DNA from: Mesostigma viride
Taxonomy: Eukaryota; Streptophyta; Mesostigmatophyceae; Mesostigmatales; Mesostigmataceae
Direction: 5' to 3'
Length of the DNA: 64,000 nucleotides
Assembly (NCBI GenBank): GCA_009746045.1
Contig: RPFO01000086.1
Span: forward strand, 1,104,397-1,168,396
The notes below the pieces were generated by a model. It was not told the origin of the DNA. It did no database searches and worked only from the letters and a program-made list of their open reading frames with translations. Position 1 is the stretch's first letter; each line of letters starts with the position of its first letter. Positions 1 through 10,518 of this stretch are shown in pieces. The position numbers and the translations under genes are program-made.

Positions 1-2568
1 ATACAAGACCTTAGAGAACAACAGTTGGTTGACGATCAGGGTTCGCCCTCGTAGGCTCATGCGGTGGACGGCCCCCCAGCGCCCTGCGGTAAGGAGGACA
101 CCTGCAAGCTTGCCCACGTGGTTGGTTTCATCATACATGAAAGAACGTTGTTCAGCCAAGCGTCCCTCGGGTGTGCAGCCGATGGGACAATTGTGCAAAA
201 GGTGGTGATCCCCCGGCTTGACCCAGGTCACAGCCAGGTTGGGGAGGGCGTAGCGTAGGGTGTTGGTTTTGCCGATATGCAGTCCCGTGGACTTGAGCAC
301 ATTGCATCGTTGTTGTGTGGCAACAGAATAGGTAGTGATATTATCCATGACAGCATGCACTTCAGGCAGAGAGATACAAACATTTGTTGTGTCATCCACA
401 TAAGCCGTTTGGAATATACCTTTACCGTTACCTGTCGGGAAGCCCCGAATGCGAGGATCGTTCTGGTGTAGCCAGTAGAGTCCTGCGTGGGCCAGGAGAA
501 ATAGAATAGGGGACATGCAATCTCCTTGTGGTAGCGATCGTGAGCTAGCGCCGGTCGCTGACTTGTGTCCGTCTATTAGTAAATACCAAGCCAGGGATTT
601 GATCATACCCATAATGACGGTCATGAGTTGTGGGCCAAATCCTAGTGCGGTTAGAATGTGTTCTAGGTATTCCCAGCACATACGGTCAAAGGCTTTTTCA
701 AAATCCCAGAACAATATGAAACCCTCTATATCGTCGCGCCAGGCTTTTTCCACAATGTCCATGATGAGGGTAATGCTGTCGTTGATGTGGAGATTGGCCC
801 TAAAGCCCACTTGCTCCGGACCAATGAGGAAGTCTAGGACGGTGTATAAGCGTCGTTGGATTATTTTACTGATGATTTTGTACGCTACCGTAAGGAGACG
901 GATTGGGCGGTAGTTTTTCCATAGAGTCTTGTCTCCTTTTTTGTACAGTAAGATAAGCGCAGATTCAGCCCATCTGCCGCTCACCTTACCGTGCCGCCAA
1001 ATTTCAAGAATACATTCGTAAAAATCTATGTGTAGAAGGGACCAGAACGTTTTCCAGAATTCAATAGGCAGACCGTCGACCCCGGGGGCGCTACCGGTTT
1101 TGATGTGTTCCATAGCTGTGGTGGCCTCTTCCATGGAGGGGATTTGATCGAGTTCCTGCTGTTGAGCTGGTGTAAGGCGACGGGGAATGGCATGTAGGAT
1201 TTTTTGCATGGCGGCAGATGAATCAGGATGGGGTTCGTTTAGAAAGAGAGTTGAGTAGTAGCGGTGACCACTCTGTAGTATGGAGGTGATGTCTCGGTGG
1301 CTGCCGTGTTCGTCTTGGATTTCCGTGATAGAGGAGTGAGCTTTAGGGGTAGGAATCAGAGCAAAGAACTCTTTGGTCATTCTTTCTCCTACCTGGTGCC
1401 ACCACAGATTTTCTGAGTCTAGTGCTAATGTGTGACGCTCGAAACGTAGTTTGTCGAGTTCGGTCTGAGCTCTTTGAAGTTTTGTTAGTTCCGATTGATA
1501 CAGGGTAGGCTTCGCTTGGAGTTTATTCACTATGCGTTGGTAGTACCGATAGTCCTGTCCTTTCTGGCGGCGGATATTTTGTGAATACAGTTGGGAAAAT
1601 TCTAGAATGTTAGCTAGGCCCTCCTGCATCCAGCTGCAGCAGTCGGTGTAGCTACCCTTGCTGGCTCTCCACGACTGCCAGCGTGTCATGATCTCAAAGT
1701 AGTACTTATCGTCCGCGAGTAGTTGTTTGTTTAAGCGGGGAATGCCGGGGCCCCGGGCGGAGTTGGTGTGATGGGCAAGGGTAACGATGAGTGGGTAGTG
1801 ATCCGAAAAATTAACAGAACGGTCGACCGATGCGTAGCAAACTAGGTCCGCCCATGCGGGTGTGATGTAGATTTTATCAAGACGACGAGTAGTGCGTACA
1901 TTTAAACGTGTGGCCAGCCAAGTGGGCCCGTGGTCTCGTGAGCGGATGACATCCTGTAAGTTCAGGTCCATGATCTGTTTGCTGAAGGCCGCTGTGCGTA
2001 TAGGGGGGTGTTCATCCAGGTCTATATTGAAATCGCCCATCAGCACAATTTCGAAACCCTGTGAGATAAGGTCAGCGGCCATTTTGAAAAGGGAAGGGTA
2101 GAATGAGGCTTGATCCGTTGGCTCGGTTGGGGCATATACACTAATAATGTATCCCTTATTTCCTGCCCATGTAATAGACTGCCGCGTCCAACGGCCCTGC
2201 CATCTAGCCTCCGCTGTGTCGGTAACTATAGCCCAGTCCTGGCATGTCAGCGTGGGGTTGGGAGGTTTACGGTATTGAATGAGGGCAGTGCCCCCTTGTG
2301 TACCGCGTGCCCATGCCCAACGGTGAACTGTCCTAGGTGCAAGTGCTCTAGCAGCTCTAAGGGCTGTGCGTGTGGCAGCTTCTTGGATTTTATGTTCCTG
2401 CAGTCCTATCCAAATTTCGTGCGAGGGGCCCACGTAACGCTCGAGCAAGTTGTGCAACGCATTCGCTAACTCTCGGGTGCGGGGTATACGTTGTCCCTGC
2501 CCTGCTGTGTTTGTTCCGTATGTGTTCAGCCCCCTGACATTCCACGTTACTAGTGTGAGCTGGCTCAT
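1..2568 (-). CDS. LINE ORF2: EEP endonuclease plus reverse transcriptase (C-terminus beyond window)
   Basis: The frame is open for 856 codons from the ATG at 2568 to the window edge, so the 3' end is missing. The N-terminal part is an endonuclease/exonuclease/phosphatase domain: TWNVRGLN (residues 8-15), GLQEH (55-59), ISVYAPT (142-148), MGDFNID (177-183), RRLDKIY (228-234) and SDHYPL (255-260). The RT domain follows: SAPGVDGLPIEF (about 493-504), NYRPI (552-556), DFEKAFDR (622-629), LPQGDCMSP (679-687, where most LINEs have QGDPLSP) and YVDD (723-726). In this class the nuclease nicks the target and the RT copies the element RNA onto the nick. ORF1 lies directly upstream. The layout is L1-like or another APE-type LINE. 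No stop or frameshift is visible, so the element may be intact or young. Confidence 0.93.
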   Translation of the reverse strand, partial: MSQLTLVTWNVRGLNTYGTNTAGQGQRIPRTRELANALHNLLERYVGPSHEIWIGLQEHKIQEAATRTALRAARALAPRTVHRWAWARGTQGGTALIQYRKPPNPTLTCQDWAIVTDTAEARWQGRWTRQSITWAGNKGYIISVYAPTEPTDQASFYPSLFKMAADLISQGFEIVLMGDFNIDLDEHPPIRTAAFSKQIMDLNLQDVIRSRDHGPTWLATRLNVRTTRRLDKIYITPAWADLVCYASVDRSVNFSDHYPLIVTLAHHTNSARGPGIPRLNKQLLADDKYYFEIMTRWQSWRASKGSYTDCCSWMQEGLANILEFSQLYSQNIRRQKGQDYRYYQRIVNKLQAKPTLYQSELTKLQRAQTELDKLRFERHTLALDSENLWWHQVGERMTKEFFALIPTPKAHSSITEIQDEHGSHRDITSILQSGHRYYSTLFLNEPHPDSSAAMQKILHAIPRRLTPAQQQELDQIPSMEEATTAMEHIKTGSAPGVDGLPIEFWKTFWSLLHIDFYECILEIWRHGKVSGRWAESALILLYKKGDKTLWKNYRPIRLLTVAYKIISKIIQRRLYTVLDFLIGPEQVGFRANLHINDSITLIMDIVEKAWRDDIEGFILFWDFEKAFDRMCWEYLEHILTALGFGPQLMTVIMGMIKSLAWYLLIDGHKSATGASSRSLPQGDCMSPILFLLAHAGLYWLHQNDPRIRGFPTGNGKGIFQTAYVDDTTNVCISLPEVHAVMDNITTYSVATQQRCNVLKSTGLHIGKTNTLRYALPNLAVTWVKPGDHHLLHNCPIGCTPEGRLAEQRSFMYDETNHVGKLAGVLLTAGRWGAVHRMSLRGRTLIVNQLLFSKVLY

Positions 2569-2573
2569 GGCTA
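2566..2573 (-). promoter_or_regulatory. ORF1 stop / ORF2 start junction (TAGCCATG)
   Basis: ORF1 ends with TAG at 2573-2571. The ORF2 ATG at 2568-2566 follows after only two bases, in another frame. This spacing is what termination-reinitiation would need. Coupled translation is an inference; the adjacency is seen directly. Confidence 0.6.
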
Positions 2574-4178
2574 TGATATAGGGAAGAGGGGGGACAAGGG
2601 CAGGAGCATGCGTACCTGGCTGGCGTCGGGGTGAGGGCGCTTGCCTTTTGATGCCGCGCCCACTGTCGCAGAGGTGCCGAGTTCCGCATCAGTGAGGTCG
2701 AGGTCGGTGGGCAGGCTGTCCGAGTCCTGGACTGCTTCCCGCATGCCCCTGGGAGCGTGGTCGCTGGTGGGTGGGGCTGAGGCTGAAGGCGTTGGCGCGC
2801 CCGTCGAGGGGCGGGTCAGGGACCTGAACCGGTCGATGTCGATGCCGGACACGGCCAGCGCTTTGGCCAGTTGCACCGGGGCCCAGCGGCAGCCGGTAAG
2901 GGGCAGCGCGTCACCCTTCTTGTGAGTGGTCGTGCAGGGGATAATGATCTGGATGGTGTGCCATCTGATGGCAGCAGTGGGCTCGATGGCCCGCGCACGC
3001 AGGGACGTGGTGGTGCTGTCTACCGTCACGATCGCGCTCATGCCCATGTCTCGCAGCCTCGTGGTGGCGTTCGCAAACATGTCTAACGGCATGGCGGGGC
3101 CGCGTCTGACGACAGCCCCCGTGGGTGACCATCTGGGAAGATATGGTTCCTGTGCCTCATTGAGAGGGCACAGGACGGTCTCCTGTTCCGCCGGGTAGGA
3201 AATCAGCATGGTCAGTTCCAAACCAAGCTGGGCGGTGCGCGGAATCTCCAATGCAGCGACAGCGTCCCATGGGGCCAGGGCGGTGAGAAGCCATGCCGTG
3301 ATTGTCTTGGCGCGGTCACTGGCGAGGGTGCGATTGTCGCCTAAGGAGGCTGTACCGGTGGCGTCTGCGTACCGCTTCTGTTTGGCGCTGGCTGCGCGAG
3401 AGCGCTCTGGGCATTCTTTGCTGATGTGTTCCCTCGTGGCAAAGCAGCTGACGCAGACGGGATCCTCGTAATTCACTTGAGTGGTGATGAAGTTAATACC
3501 CCTGGCATTGGCGTACTTTTGAGGTACTGTGATGATGTCGGGGATGCAGCGGGGGGCGTTGCCTGAGTAGCCGCCTGGCATGCCAATGATGTGGTCAGCC
3601 CCCTTGTCCTCGACTCCCATGGCCGGGTCGAAGTGGGGGGTATAACCCATGACCGCTGTTTGTACGCGCCGTCGGTCGTCGCCTGCAGTCCTTTGCAGGG
3701 GTGTGTCGGTATCTTCTATGATTACAATGTTGGAGGCAGTCCCCCACGTCTCGACGACGAGTCGAAGCATGTGCTCGTGCCGGTAGAGCGCTGAAACGTT
3801 GTTTAAGGTTAAGGTGTATGCCGACGGTAGGTCTGCTGGCGTGAAGCGACGGAGTCGGAGTGCCTTGCCCGCCACCGTGACGAACGCCTCGTTCTTCCCC
3901 GCTTCCGTGTGCTTGGTAAGTGCTGCTGTGGCATCCTCTGCTGTAGAAAATTTGACGTGAATGTTAGGTTGATTCTTGACCCCCCCGCAGATGACGCCCC
4001 CTATTTGGCTCATGGTCTGCTCGACGGTGCGTCGATCAGGACCGGATACATCGCGGCCGTGGATGAGGACTACCAGGAGTCTCTGCTGCATGGATTTTGC
4101 GAGTTCATCCATGGCTGGGCTCCATCTGACCCGTCCGGATACTTTGTCAGCAGTCGTCGGATCTATGTAGGTCCCCAT
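2571..4178 (-). CDS. LINE ORF1: RNA-binding protein with a CCHC-type knuckle
   Basis: The open frame begins 16 codons further upstream, at 4226. I prefer the ATG at 4178, in the context CCACGCCATGG, giving about 535 residues. The first 130 residues alternate strand-like and helix-like stretches reminiscent of an RRM, but no RNP motif is clear. A knuckle CVSCFATREHISKEC lies near residue 239 (C-X2-C-X5-H-X4-C, one residue longer than the canonical X4 before His). The C-terminal third is rich in Ser, Thr and Pro. ORF1 proteins of two-ORF LINEs coat the element RNA and chaperone nucleic acids; the role here is inferred from position before ORF2 and from the knuckle. The frame is uninterrupted. 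The ORF stops two bases before the ORF2 start. Confidence 0.8.
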   Translation of the reverse strand: MGTYIDPTTADKVSGRVRWSPAMDELAKSMQQRLLVVLIHGRDVSGPDRRTVEQTMSQIGGVICGGVKNQPNIHVKFSTAEDATAALTKHTEAGKNEAFVTVAGKALRLRRFTPADLPSAYTLTLNNVSALYRHEHMLRLVVETWGTASNIVIIEDTDTPLQRTAGDDRRRVQTAVMGYTPHFDPAMGVEDKGADHIIGMPGGYSGNAPRCIPDIITVPQKYANARGINFITTQVNYEDPVCVSCFATREHISKECPERSRAASAKQKRYADATGTASLGDNRTLASDRAKTITAWLLTALAPWDAVAALEIPRTAQLGLELTMLISYPAEQETVLCPLNEAQEPYLPRWSPTGAVVRRGPAMPLDMFANATTRLRDMGMSAIVTVDSTTTSLRARAIEPTAAIRWHTIQIIIPCTTTHKKGDALPLTGCRWAPVQLAKALAVSGIDIDRFRSLTRPSTGAPTPSASAPPTSDHAPRGMREAVQDSDSLPTDLDLTDAELGTSATVGAASKGKRPHPDASQVRMLLPLSPLFPIS

Positions 4179-4837
4179 GGCGTGGTGAGATTGGACCTGC
4201 GAAAGGTGAAAGACACGGCACAACATGCACAGGGCGTGGGCGTGAGATAGTCATTAAAAGAGAGACCTACTGTGCAGTGTGCTGTGAGCAGAACCAAAGC
4301 GATTGGAAAGGCTGCATTACACCCACGTTTGGGTAATGGCAGCAGGTATTGAGAAAAGTCGTTATGGAGGTGTCTTGGTGATAGCGGATCACCTAGTGTG
4401 GCGATAACTATTCCATAGTCATTGCGCCTGTGAAAGGGTAACCGAGGGTACAGGAGGTCACGCTCCGAGGAGACTACTCGCCCACCCAGGTGGAGGGGCC
4501 CAGGCCTAGTCCATCCTGCAGATGGGTTTTCGAATCCGAGCCGTGGCTCACTGACCGAATGCCATAATGGGGTAGCCGTCACGAGAAACAGTGAGGCGAG
4601 GGGCGGACTTACGAATTTCGTAAGGCCTGCTCCTTCTACCCACACGTTTCAAGTGACGGCTAGCTGTTCCGCCCCTCAAAAGAGATGGCTAGACGTACCT
4701 TTTCGTGCTGAATCCGAATCTGCCCTTTGTTTCGCGTTTAGATTACTACGTAAGGTGCTATCTCGTCCGCCGTCAGGGCCACCATAGCCAGGCCACCTCT
4801 GGCAGCAGAACTTGTCGTTCATCAGGGCGGCGGGTAT
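4179..4837. other. LINE leader and unassigned spacer
   Basis: This stretch precedes ORF1 of the minus-strand LINE and should contain its 5' UTR. I see no domain-bearing ORF, no tandem promoter monomers and no clear junction. The border with the neighbouring retroelement lies somewhere between about 4650 and 4838. Confidence 0.5.
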
Positions 4838-4985
4838 GAGAAGATATTAGTTCCCATCCCGTCGTTGTCTCACGGGGTGAGAAAAAGATTAGTTCCCATC
4901 CCGTCCTTGTCTCACGTCGTGAGAAAACGATGAGTTCCCGTCCTGTCGTTGTCTCACGTCGTGAGAAAGATATTAGTTCCCATCC
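4838..4985. repeat. Tandem repeat, about 42 bp x 3.5
   Basis: Successive units start with GATATTAGTTCCCATCC or a variant and end with a run of A. Each contains a hairpin such as CTCACGTCGTGAG. Unit starts are near 4839, 4887, 4928 and 4968. The array overlaps the point where the adjacent RT frame loses similarity to RTs, so it probably marks a deletion end or the terminal repeat of that element. Confidence 0.75.
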
Positions 4986-5778
4986 AATCGTCCCGGCACA
5001 GGACTGCCCTCCCGTTCGGTCGTTCCAATCGGCATCCACGCACAGTACCGCCGCATCCAAACTGGCAGGCGGAGTCTGTTGTAGTACGAATCCAAATCTG
5101 ATACGCCCCCAAAAACATCCTCCCCAGCGCGCGTGGGCAAATCGCAAATCACGCCAAGGTGTGGTAAAAAAGCGGGCATAGGATCAGGTAGTGGCATGTT
5201 GCCACGCCGGTTGTCCACAATCAGCCGTATACGGCCGTCGGGCTTTCCGACCCCGAAAGTACCGTTCACCATAGGCGGCTCCTCCTCAAAAAATCCACCC
5301 AAAATCCCCCTCTCCACACACACCGTGCAAACCCGCGCGAACTCCTCCATGCTACACCCCCGCGAGATCCGCATCGACTTCTGCAAGATCCGCTCTGCTG
5401 GGCTCAGCGTCCGTACCATCCTACTCTCATCATTCAAAATTGCTCCCCAAGAGGGGGGTAGTAAGTTCAGCACATCCACTTGGCCACCTTCCCCCGGTCC
5501 AGGCAAAGCCAAGCGTGCGGCCACTAACGGTTCGTAAGGGGCTCCTTCAGCATATTCACCCCCATCCACTACAGATCCTGCCATTGCCGCTACGGAACCA
5601 CCGTTCCGGCGGACAAAGGACCTGCAAGCATCATCGATCCCATCTAGGGCCGCCTGCTGCAGAGGCCCGGGCACACGGGCTGAATCTACAGCAGGCGGGT
5701 CTCGCCCCCCCCCCCCATCCAGTTTAACGCCCTAACCGTCTGACAGGCTAGTGTGCGAGCATTAAAAGCCCGACTCAT
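4973..5778 (-). pseudogene. Reverse transcriptase fragment of a decayed retroelement
   Basis: Minus-strand frame following the Gag-like ORF. It starts at the ATG at 5778 (MSRAFNAR). A run of 12 G on this strand (5705-5716) breaks the frame; one more base would join the start to the rest. RT signatures are FGVGKPDGRIRLIVD (fingers), RRGNMPLPDP and SDLDSYYNRLRLP (motif A region, with its aspartates). The sequence then enters the 42-bp tandem repeat and stops, so motifs B and C (including the xxDD catalytic pair), RNase H and any integrase or recombinase are missing. The motif A wording suggests a non-Copia, non-LINE retroelement, possibly DIRS-like, but the class is unsettled. Non-functional as it stands. 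Confidence 0.7.
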
Positions 5779-5870
5779 CCTATCGCGCCTACGGCCTGAG
5801 CGTACCTGCTGCCACCAGTCACGAGGTGGCAGGGGTGCTGGAAGAGGTAGTGGAAGAAGGCACCGCTCCC

Positions 5871-6978
5871 TCACTTGTTGTTGTTGGACGGGCCGCCCTG
5901 CCCCTTCTTGCCGGGACCCTGCTCCAGCTTGTGCTGCAGCTTCCCCATGCTCATCGCCGCCCGCACCGCCGGAGACGCCAGCATTGCTCCACCCTCCTGG
6001 AATGGCAGCATTGCCGACGGCGTCCCCTTCCAACCCGTCGACCCCACATCCACCAGCTGGCATGCCGTGATCAGCTTTGCCAGGTACTCGGCTGCTGCCA
6101 GCTCCAGAATTACTTCGGAGCGTGGCGTGGCCCAGTAGCCAAATTCTGTCACCATCGTGTCCAGAATTCCTGCCATCTGCAGGAGCAGCATCCGCCTCTC
6201 CCCGCTGGCTGAGCTGCCGTGCATCGTCAGCATTAACGATGCACGGATGGACTTCCCCCCCACGCTCTCCGCGTAGTCCAGCATTCCTGGCAGCACCGCC
6301 TCCAGCATGTTGCTCACCAGCACCGGCACTGCATGCCCACTCAGCGCCACCCCCTTCGTGCGCGCCAGTCTGCCAGCAGCCGTCGCTGCGGCTGGGCTTG
6401 CAGCTGCTGGAGTCTTTGCCTGGTCCAGCAGCTTCGACATAGCCGATATTAGGTCGCCAATATCTCCGCCAGTGCGGGCGTTGCCCGGCCGGGATGGAAG
6501 CCCTCCAGCTGGCGTTGCATAGCCCGTCTCGGTCCCCAGCAGCCGACCTAGGTTTCGGTCCAGGTCCGCCACAGCCTGGTCGATCGCCCCAGGAGCGCCA
6601 TCGTCCTCCCCAGCGCCCGCTCCACCATGCCCCGCCCCTCCGCTTCCACCTGCCGAAGGGGGAACACCCCCCGTTCCCACCGCACCTGCTGACACTGGTG
6701 GGTCCGGCTCTGCAATAGCCTCCCCCAGTTGCGCTGCTAGCACATCGGCCAGGGCCTCCTCCCCATCCCAGTCGCTGACAAACCCCCGTTCCTCCAGGAC
6801 GTCCATGACGTTCTTGGCACGCCCCGGAGTGAGCTTCTGGATCCGCTCTAGCCAGTTCCCCTCCCCTAGGATCTTCTGAACCGCAGTGGCGGCCTCCTTT
6901 GGGGTGCATCCCTCCTTGGCTGCTTGCTTGAGTTTCGCTACCTAGGAAATTCCGGTCTGGGGCTGTCACTGTGGACAT
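5871..6978 (-). pseudogene. Gag-like ORF of the same decayed retroelement
   Basis: A 311-codon frame starts at the ATG at 6806 and ends at 5871 in an asparagine-rich tail. Its frame is also open upstream without an ATG (KEGCTPKEAATAVQKILGEG) as far as a TAG near 6942. The likely original start is the ATG at 6978 (MSTVTAPDRNFL), in another frame. The two join at CTAGGTAG near 6942, so a one-base insertion there probably broke the gene. The protein is Ala/Gly-rich with a helical C-terminal half and no zinc knuckle. I assign Gag only from its place before the RT fragment and its composition; no family is recognised. Confidence 0.5.
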
Positions 6979-7090
6979 GGTAGGTTATACTGCTTGATGT
7001 GTTATCTTGCGTTTTGTTTTTTGTGTTGTGGTCACGTGAGGTTCTCAGGCAAAAGAAAACAACCTGCTTCCCTAGAATGGAAGCCCACCC

Positions 7091-7096
7091 TTTATA
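7091..7096 (-). promoter_or_regulatory. TATA box candidate for the minus-strand retroelement
   Basis: On the minus strand the sequence reads GGCTATAAAGGGTGGGC, about 115 bases before the probable Gag start at 6978. The spacing suits a TATA box with a short leader. No long terminal repeat pair could be identified around it. Confidence 0.45.
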
Positions 7097-7252
7097 GCAA
7101 CCACCTCTCCAGCCAACCCCTACCTGGGTGGCTGGGGTACGGGTGCCAGCACAAAAAATATTTTTTCTAAAATTATTTTTTCTTTTGGTGCTATACGGCG
7201 TTGCATTCTCCGCTCAGCAGGTTAGTCATAGATAAAATGAGCATAGCTCACC

Positions 7253-8876
7253 AAGTATCCCACAACCAGGAACGTGTATCCCACAACCAGGAATAAGTAT
7301 CCCACAACCAGGAACGTGTTTACCACCACCAGGAACAAGTATCCCACAACCAGGAACAAGTATCCCACAACCAGGAACGTGTTTCCCACAACCAGGAACG
7401 TGTTTCCCACAACCAGGAACAAGTATCCCACAACCAGGAACGTGTTTCCCACAACCAGGAACGTGTATCCCACAACCAGGAACGTGTATCCCACAACCAG
7501 GAACGTGTATCCCACAACCAGGAATAAGTATCCCACAACCAGGAACGTGTTTACCACCACCAGGAACGTGTTTCCCACAACCAGGAACAAGTATCCCACA
7601 ACCAGGAACGACTATCCCACAACAAGGAACAAGTTTCCCACAACCAGGAACGTGTTTCCCACAACCAGGAACGTGTTTCCCACAACCAGGAACAAGTATC
7701 CCACAACCAGGAACAAGTATCCCACAACCAGGAACAAGTATCCCACAACCAGGAACAAGTATCCCACAACCAGGAACGACTATCCCACAACCAGGAACGT
7801 GTTTCCCACCACCAGGAACGTGTTTCCCACAACCAGGAACAAGTATCGCACAACCAGGAACGACTATCCCACAACCAGGAACGTGTTTCCCACCACCAGG
7901 AACGTGTATCCCACAACCAGGAACAAGTATCCCACAACCAGGAACGACTATCCCACAACCAGGAACGTGTATCCCACAACAAGGAACGTGTATCCCACAA
8001 CCAGGAACGTGTATCCCACAACCAGGAACAAGTATCCTACAACCAGGAACGTGTTTCCCACAACCAGGAACGTGTTTCCCACAACCAGGAACATGTTTCC
8101 CACAACCAGGAACGTGTTTCCCACAACCAGGAACAAGTATCCCACAACCAGGAACGTGTTTCCCACAACAAGGAACAAGTATCCCACAACCAGGAACGTG
8201 TTTCCCACAACCAGGAACGTGCATCCCACAACCAGGAACAAGTATCCCACAACCAGGAACAAGTATCCAACAACCAGGAACAAGTATCCCACAACCAGGA
8301 ACGTGCTTCCCACCACCAGGAACAAGTATCCCACAACAAGGAACGTGCATCCCACAACCAGGAACAAGTATCGCACAACAAGGAACACATCCCACAACCA
8401 GGAACGTGTATCCCACAACCAAGAACAAGTATCCTACAACCAGGAACGTGCATCCCACAACCAGGAACAAGTATCCCACAACCAGGAACAAGTATCCTAC
8501 AACCAGGAACGTGTTTCCCACAACCAGGAACAAGTATCCTACAACCAGGAACGTGCATCCCACAACCAGGAACAAGTATCCCACAACCAGGAACAAGTAT
8601 CCCACAACCAGGAACAAGTATCCCACAACCAGCAACACATCTCACAACCAGGACCGTGCATCCCACAACCAGGAACACATCCCACAACCAAGAACTGCTA
8701 TCCCACAACCAGGAACGTGCATCCCACAACCAGGAACAAGTATCCCACAACCAGGAACACATCCCACAACCAGGAACGACTATCCCACAACTAGGAACGT
8801 GTATCCCACAACCAGGAACAAGTATCCCACAACAAGGAACACATCCCAAAACCAGGAACGTGTATCCCACAACTGA
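7253..8876. repeat. 21-bp minisatellite, roughly 75 units
   Basis: The core CCCACAACCAGGAAC alternates with a short variable segment (GTGTAT, GTGTTT, AAGTAT, GACTAT or GTGCAT). The period is 21 bp, with some shortened units such as GAACACATCCCAC after 8380. Because 21 is a multiple of three and the unit has few stops, most frames stay open and give spurious repeat peptides such as YPTTRNK or LVPGCGI. I see no start context or domain supporting a protein. Confidence 0.95.
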
Positions 8877-9032
8877 ACCAGTCGCGCAGTCGGTCTGAAT
8901 GACTGGCATTTTAACGAGCGTCATATTCGTCTCCGGCTTGGCAGTGCCGTCAGCCTGCATACAAAAAGAACATTGGAGCCAGCACTTTCCCGCGGGTTGT
9001 AGCCGATATTCCTCCATGCAGCGATATTCACC

Positions 9033-9053
9033 AATTAATTAATTAATTAATTA
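9033..9053. repeat. AATT tetranucleotide microsatellite
   Basis: Five uninterrupted AATT units plus a partial one. Nothing further can be said. Confidence 0.9.
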
Positions 9054-10080
9054 GACTCGTGCTCCCGTTGGGGAGTCACGGAGCATTAACCCCGATGAAT
9101 GGATGGATGGGTGCAAACATTCCTACCGGTCTAATCTATCTACATTGGCTACATACTACATCTATCTAGCAACATTCTAACTACATCATCTATCTAGGCA
9201 GCCGCACGCTGCCCTAGGGGGAGCTATCTAGCGTGCCTCCCGTGGGATTGCACACGCGGGCGCTTCCCCACTGGGGGGGGCTCGTTGTCCTCTATGACCT
9301 ATATATATTCACCAATGCGCTATCAATACACAAGTCGACACCATCCGGTATGTAAAAAAAGCACGCTGCTGGCCACGACGGTCACGGCGATGATGAACGA
9401 CAATAACAAGAACGCCTAATAGCAGGCGTCATACAAACTAGAACAGACTGGAACAACTACTTACCCGGTCGTCTGTGATCTTGACGCAGAGCCTGGTTTA
9501 CAAGGAAGCGAGGGAAACCGGCCACTATGACCACCCCTACTTAACCCACATAATGAAGGTTAGGAATCCTCCCCATCATGCTAACCGTAGACTCGGTGAA
9601 ACGCCCCATGCTACAAATACGATAGCCCAGCAACGACTACTTGCGGCCATCACCTTGTCCAGTTCTGGCTGGCTGTGCGGCGGTAATTTTACCAAGTTTA
9701 AAAATGTTACGCCGCACCAGTCTGTGCTTTTTTACGTAGTACCAGTGTAGTGTAGAAATCTGCCAAAAGAGCAGAACGCCCTAAGCCAACTTCCAAGACG
9801 CCCAAAGCCAAATTCCAAGACGCCCAAAGCCCAAAGGCGGGCGAGTCTGGCGCGGCGCGCCTGTCCCGGAGGCCATTGGGCGCCGGAATAAGAAATCCCG
9901 TTATTAGGCCAACGCCCAAAAGCTGAATGCACTACGCAGGGAAGGCAACTGTGCTCGTCTAAAGTATTAAACACTAAGTGTATCTCAATATATAATTGAT
10001 ACAAAATAATTAATATAAGTCTCATTAATAGACATGATACAAGTTGTCTACCTAATACGTTATAGTAGCTACTGTCGTCA

Positions 10081-10290
10081 TTATTCGATCGGCGTCCGAA
10101 TAGTTCGGAGAACTATTCGGTGTTCGATTCGGGAAGGGCCCTTCAGCTCCGAACATATTCGGTATCGGTATCGGGAGGCTCCAAACATATTCGGCATAGG
10201 GTTCGGGGCACCCCCCTGGTCCGAGTATCCGATTCGGCAAGCCAAAACGCTATTCGGTACAACCCTACCCGGCGTGTACACCTGTGTACA
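10081..10290. repeat. Cryptic repeat of ATTCGG / TCCGAA words
   Basis: Short words TTCGG, GAACATATTCGG and TATCGG recur in both orientations without a fixed period. A similar cryptic patch built on GGTACC/GGGTAC occurs at 25135-25290. This is probably slippage-derived sequence. Confidence 0.6.
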
Positions 10291-10436
10291 CCCGTAGTGT
10301 ACACCCGTGTGCACCCACTTACAGGCGGACTTGTGGATGATCAATTATATTTGTTCCTTTTAAAAATGATGATTTAATGTTTATAAATTGCAAGCTAAGA
10401 TCAAGTGATAATGTATTGTAATTGTTGTACTATCTC

Positions 10437-10518
10437 CGACAGGACAACAGCTATCTATCAATGACCGACAGGACAAACAGCTATCTATCATCATTGATAG
10501 ATAGCTGTTGTCCTGTCG
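10437..10518. repeat. 28-bp perfect inverted repeat with an extra direct copy
   Basis: 10437-10464 and 10491-10518 are perfect reverse complements. The 26 bases between them repeat the left arm almost exactly in direct orientation. So three copies of one word (CGACAGGACAACAGCTATC) lie within 82 bp as direct, direct, inverted. Origin unknown. Confidence 0.9.

Noticed and set aside
5686-6978. 430-codon Gly/Arg-rich ORF as the real Gag
   Set aside because: Its interior is the off-frame reading of the Ala/Leu-rich 311-codon ORF; only its first residues and its last 30 (start of the RT frame) look genuine.
7253-8876. Long ORFs (up to 506 codons) on both strands
   Set aside because: They follow from a 21-bp repeat without stops, present in several frames, with no domain or start context.
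9475-9750. 91-codon ORF as a host gene
   Set aside because: No family resemblance and no regulatory context; compatible with chance in non-coding DNA.
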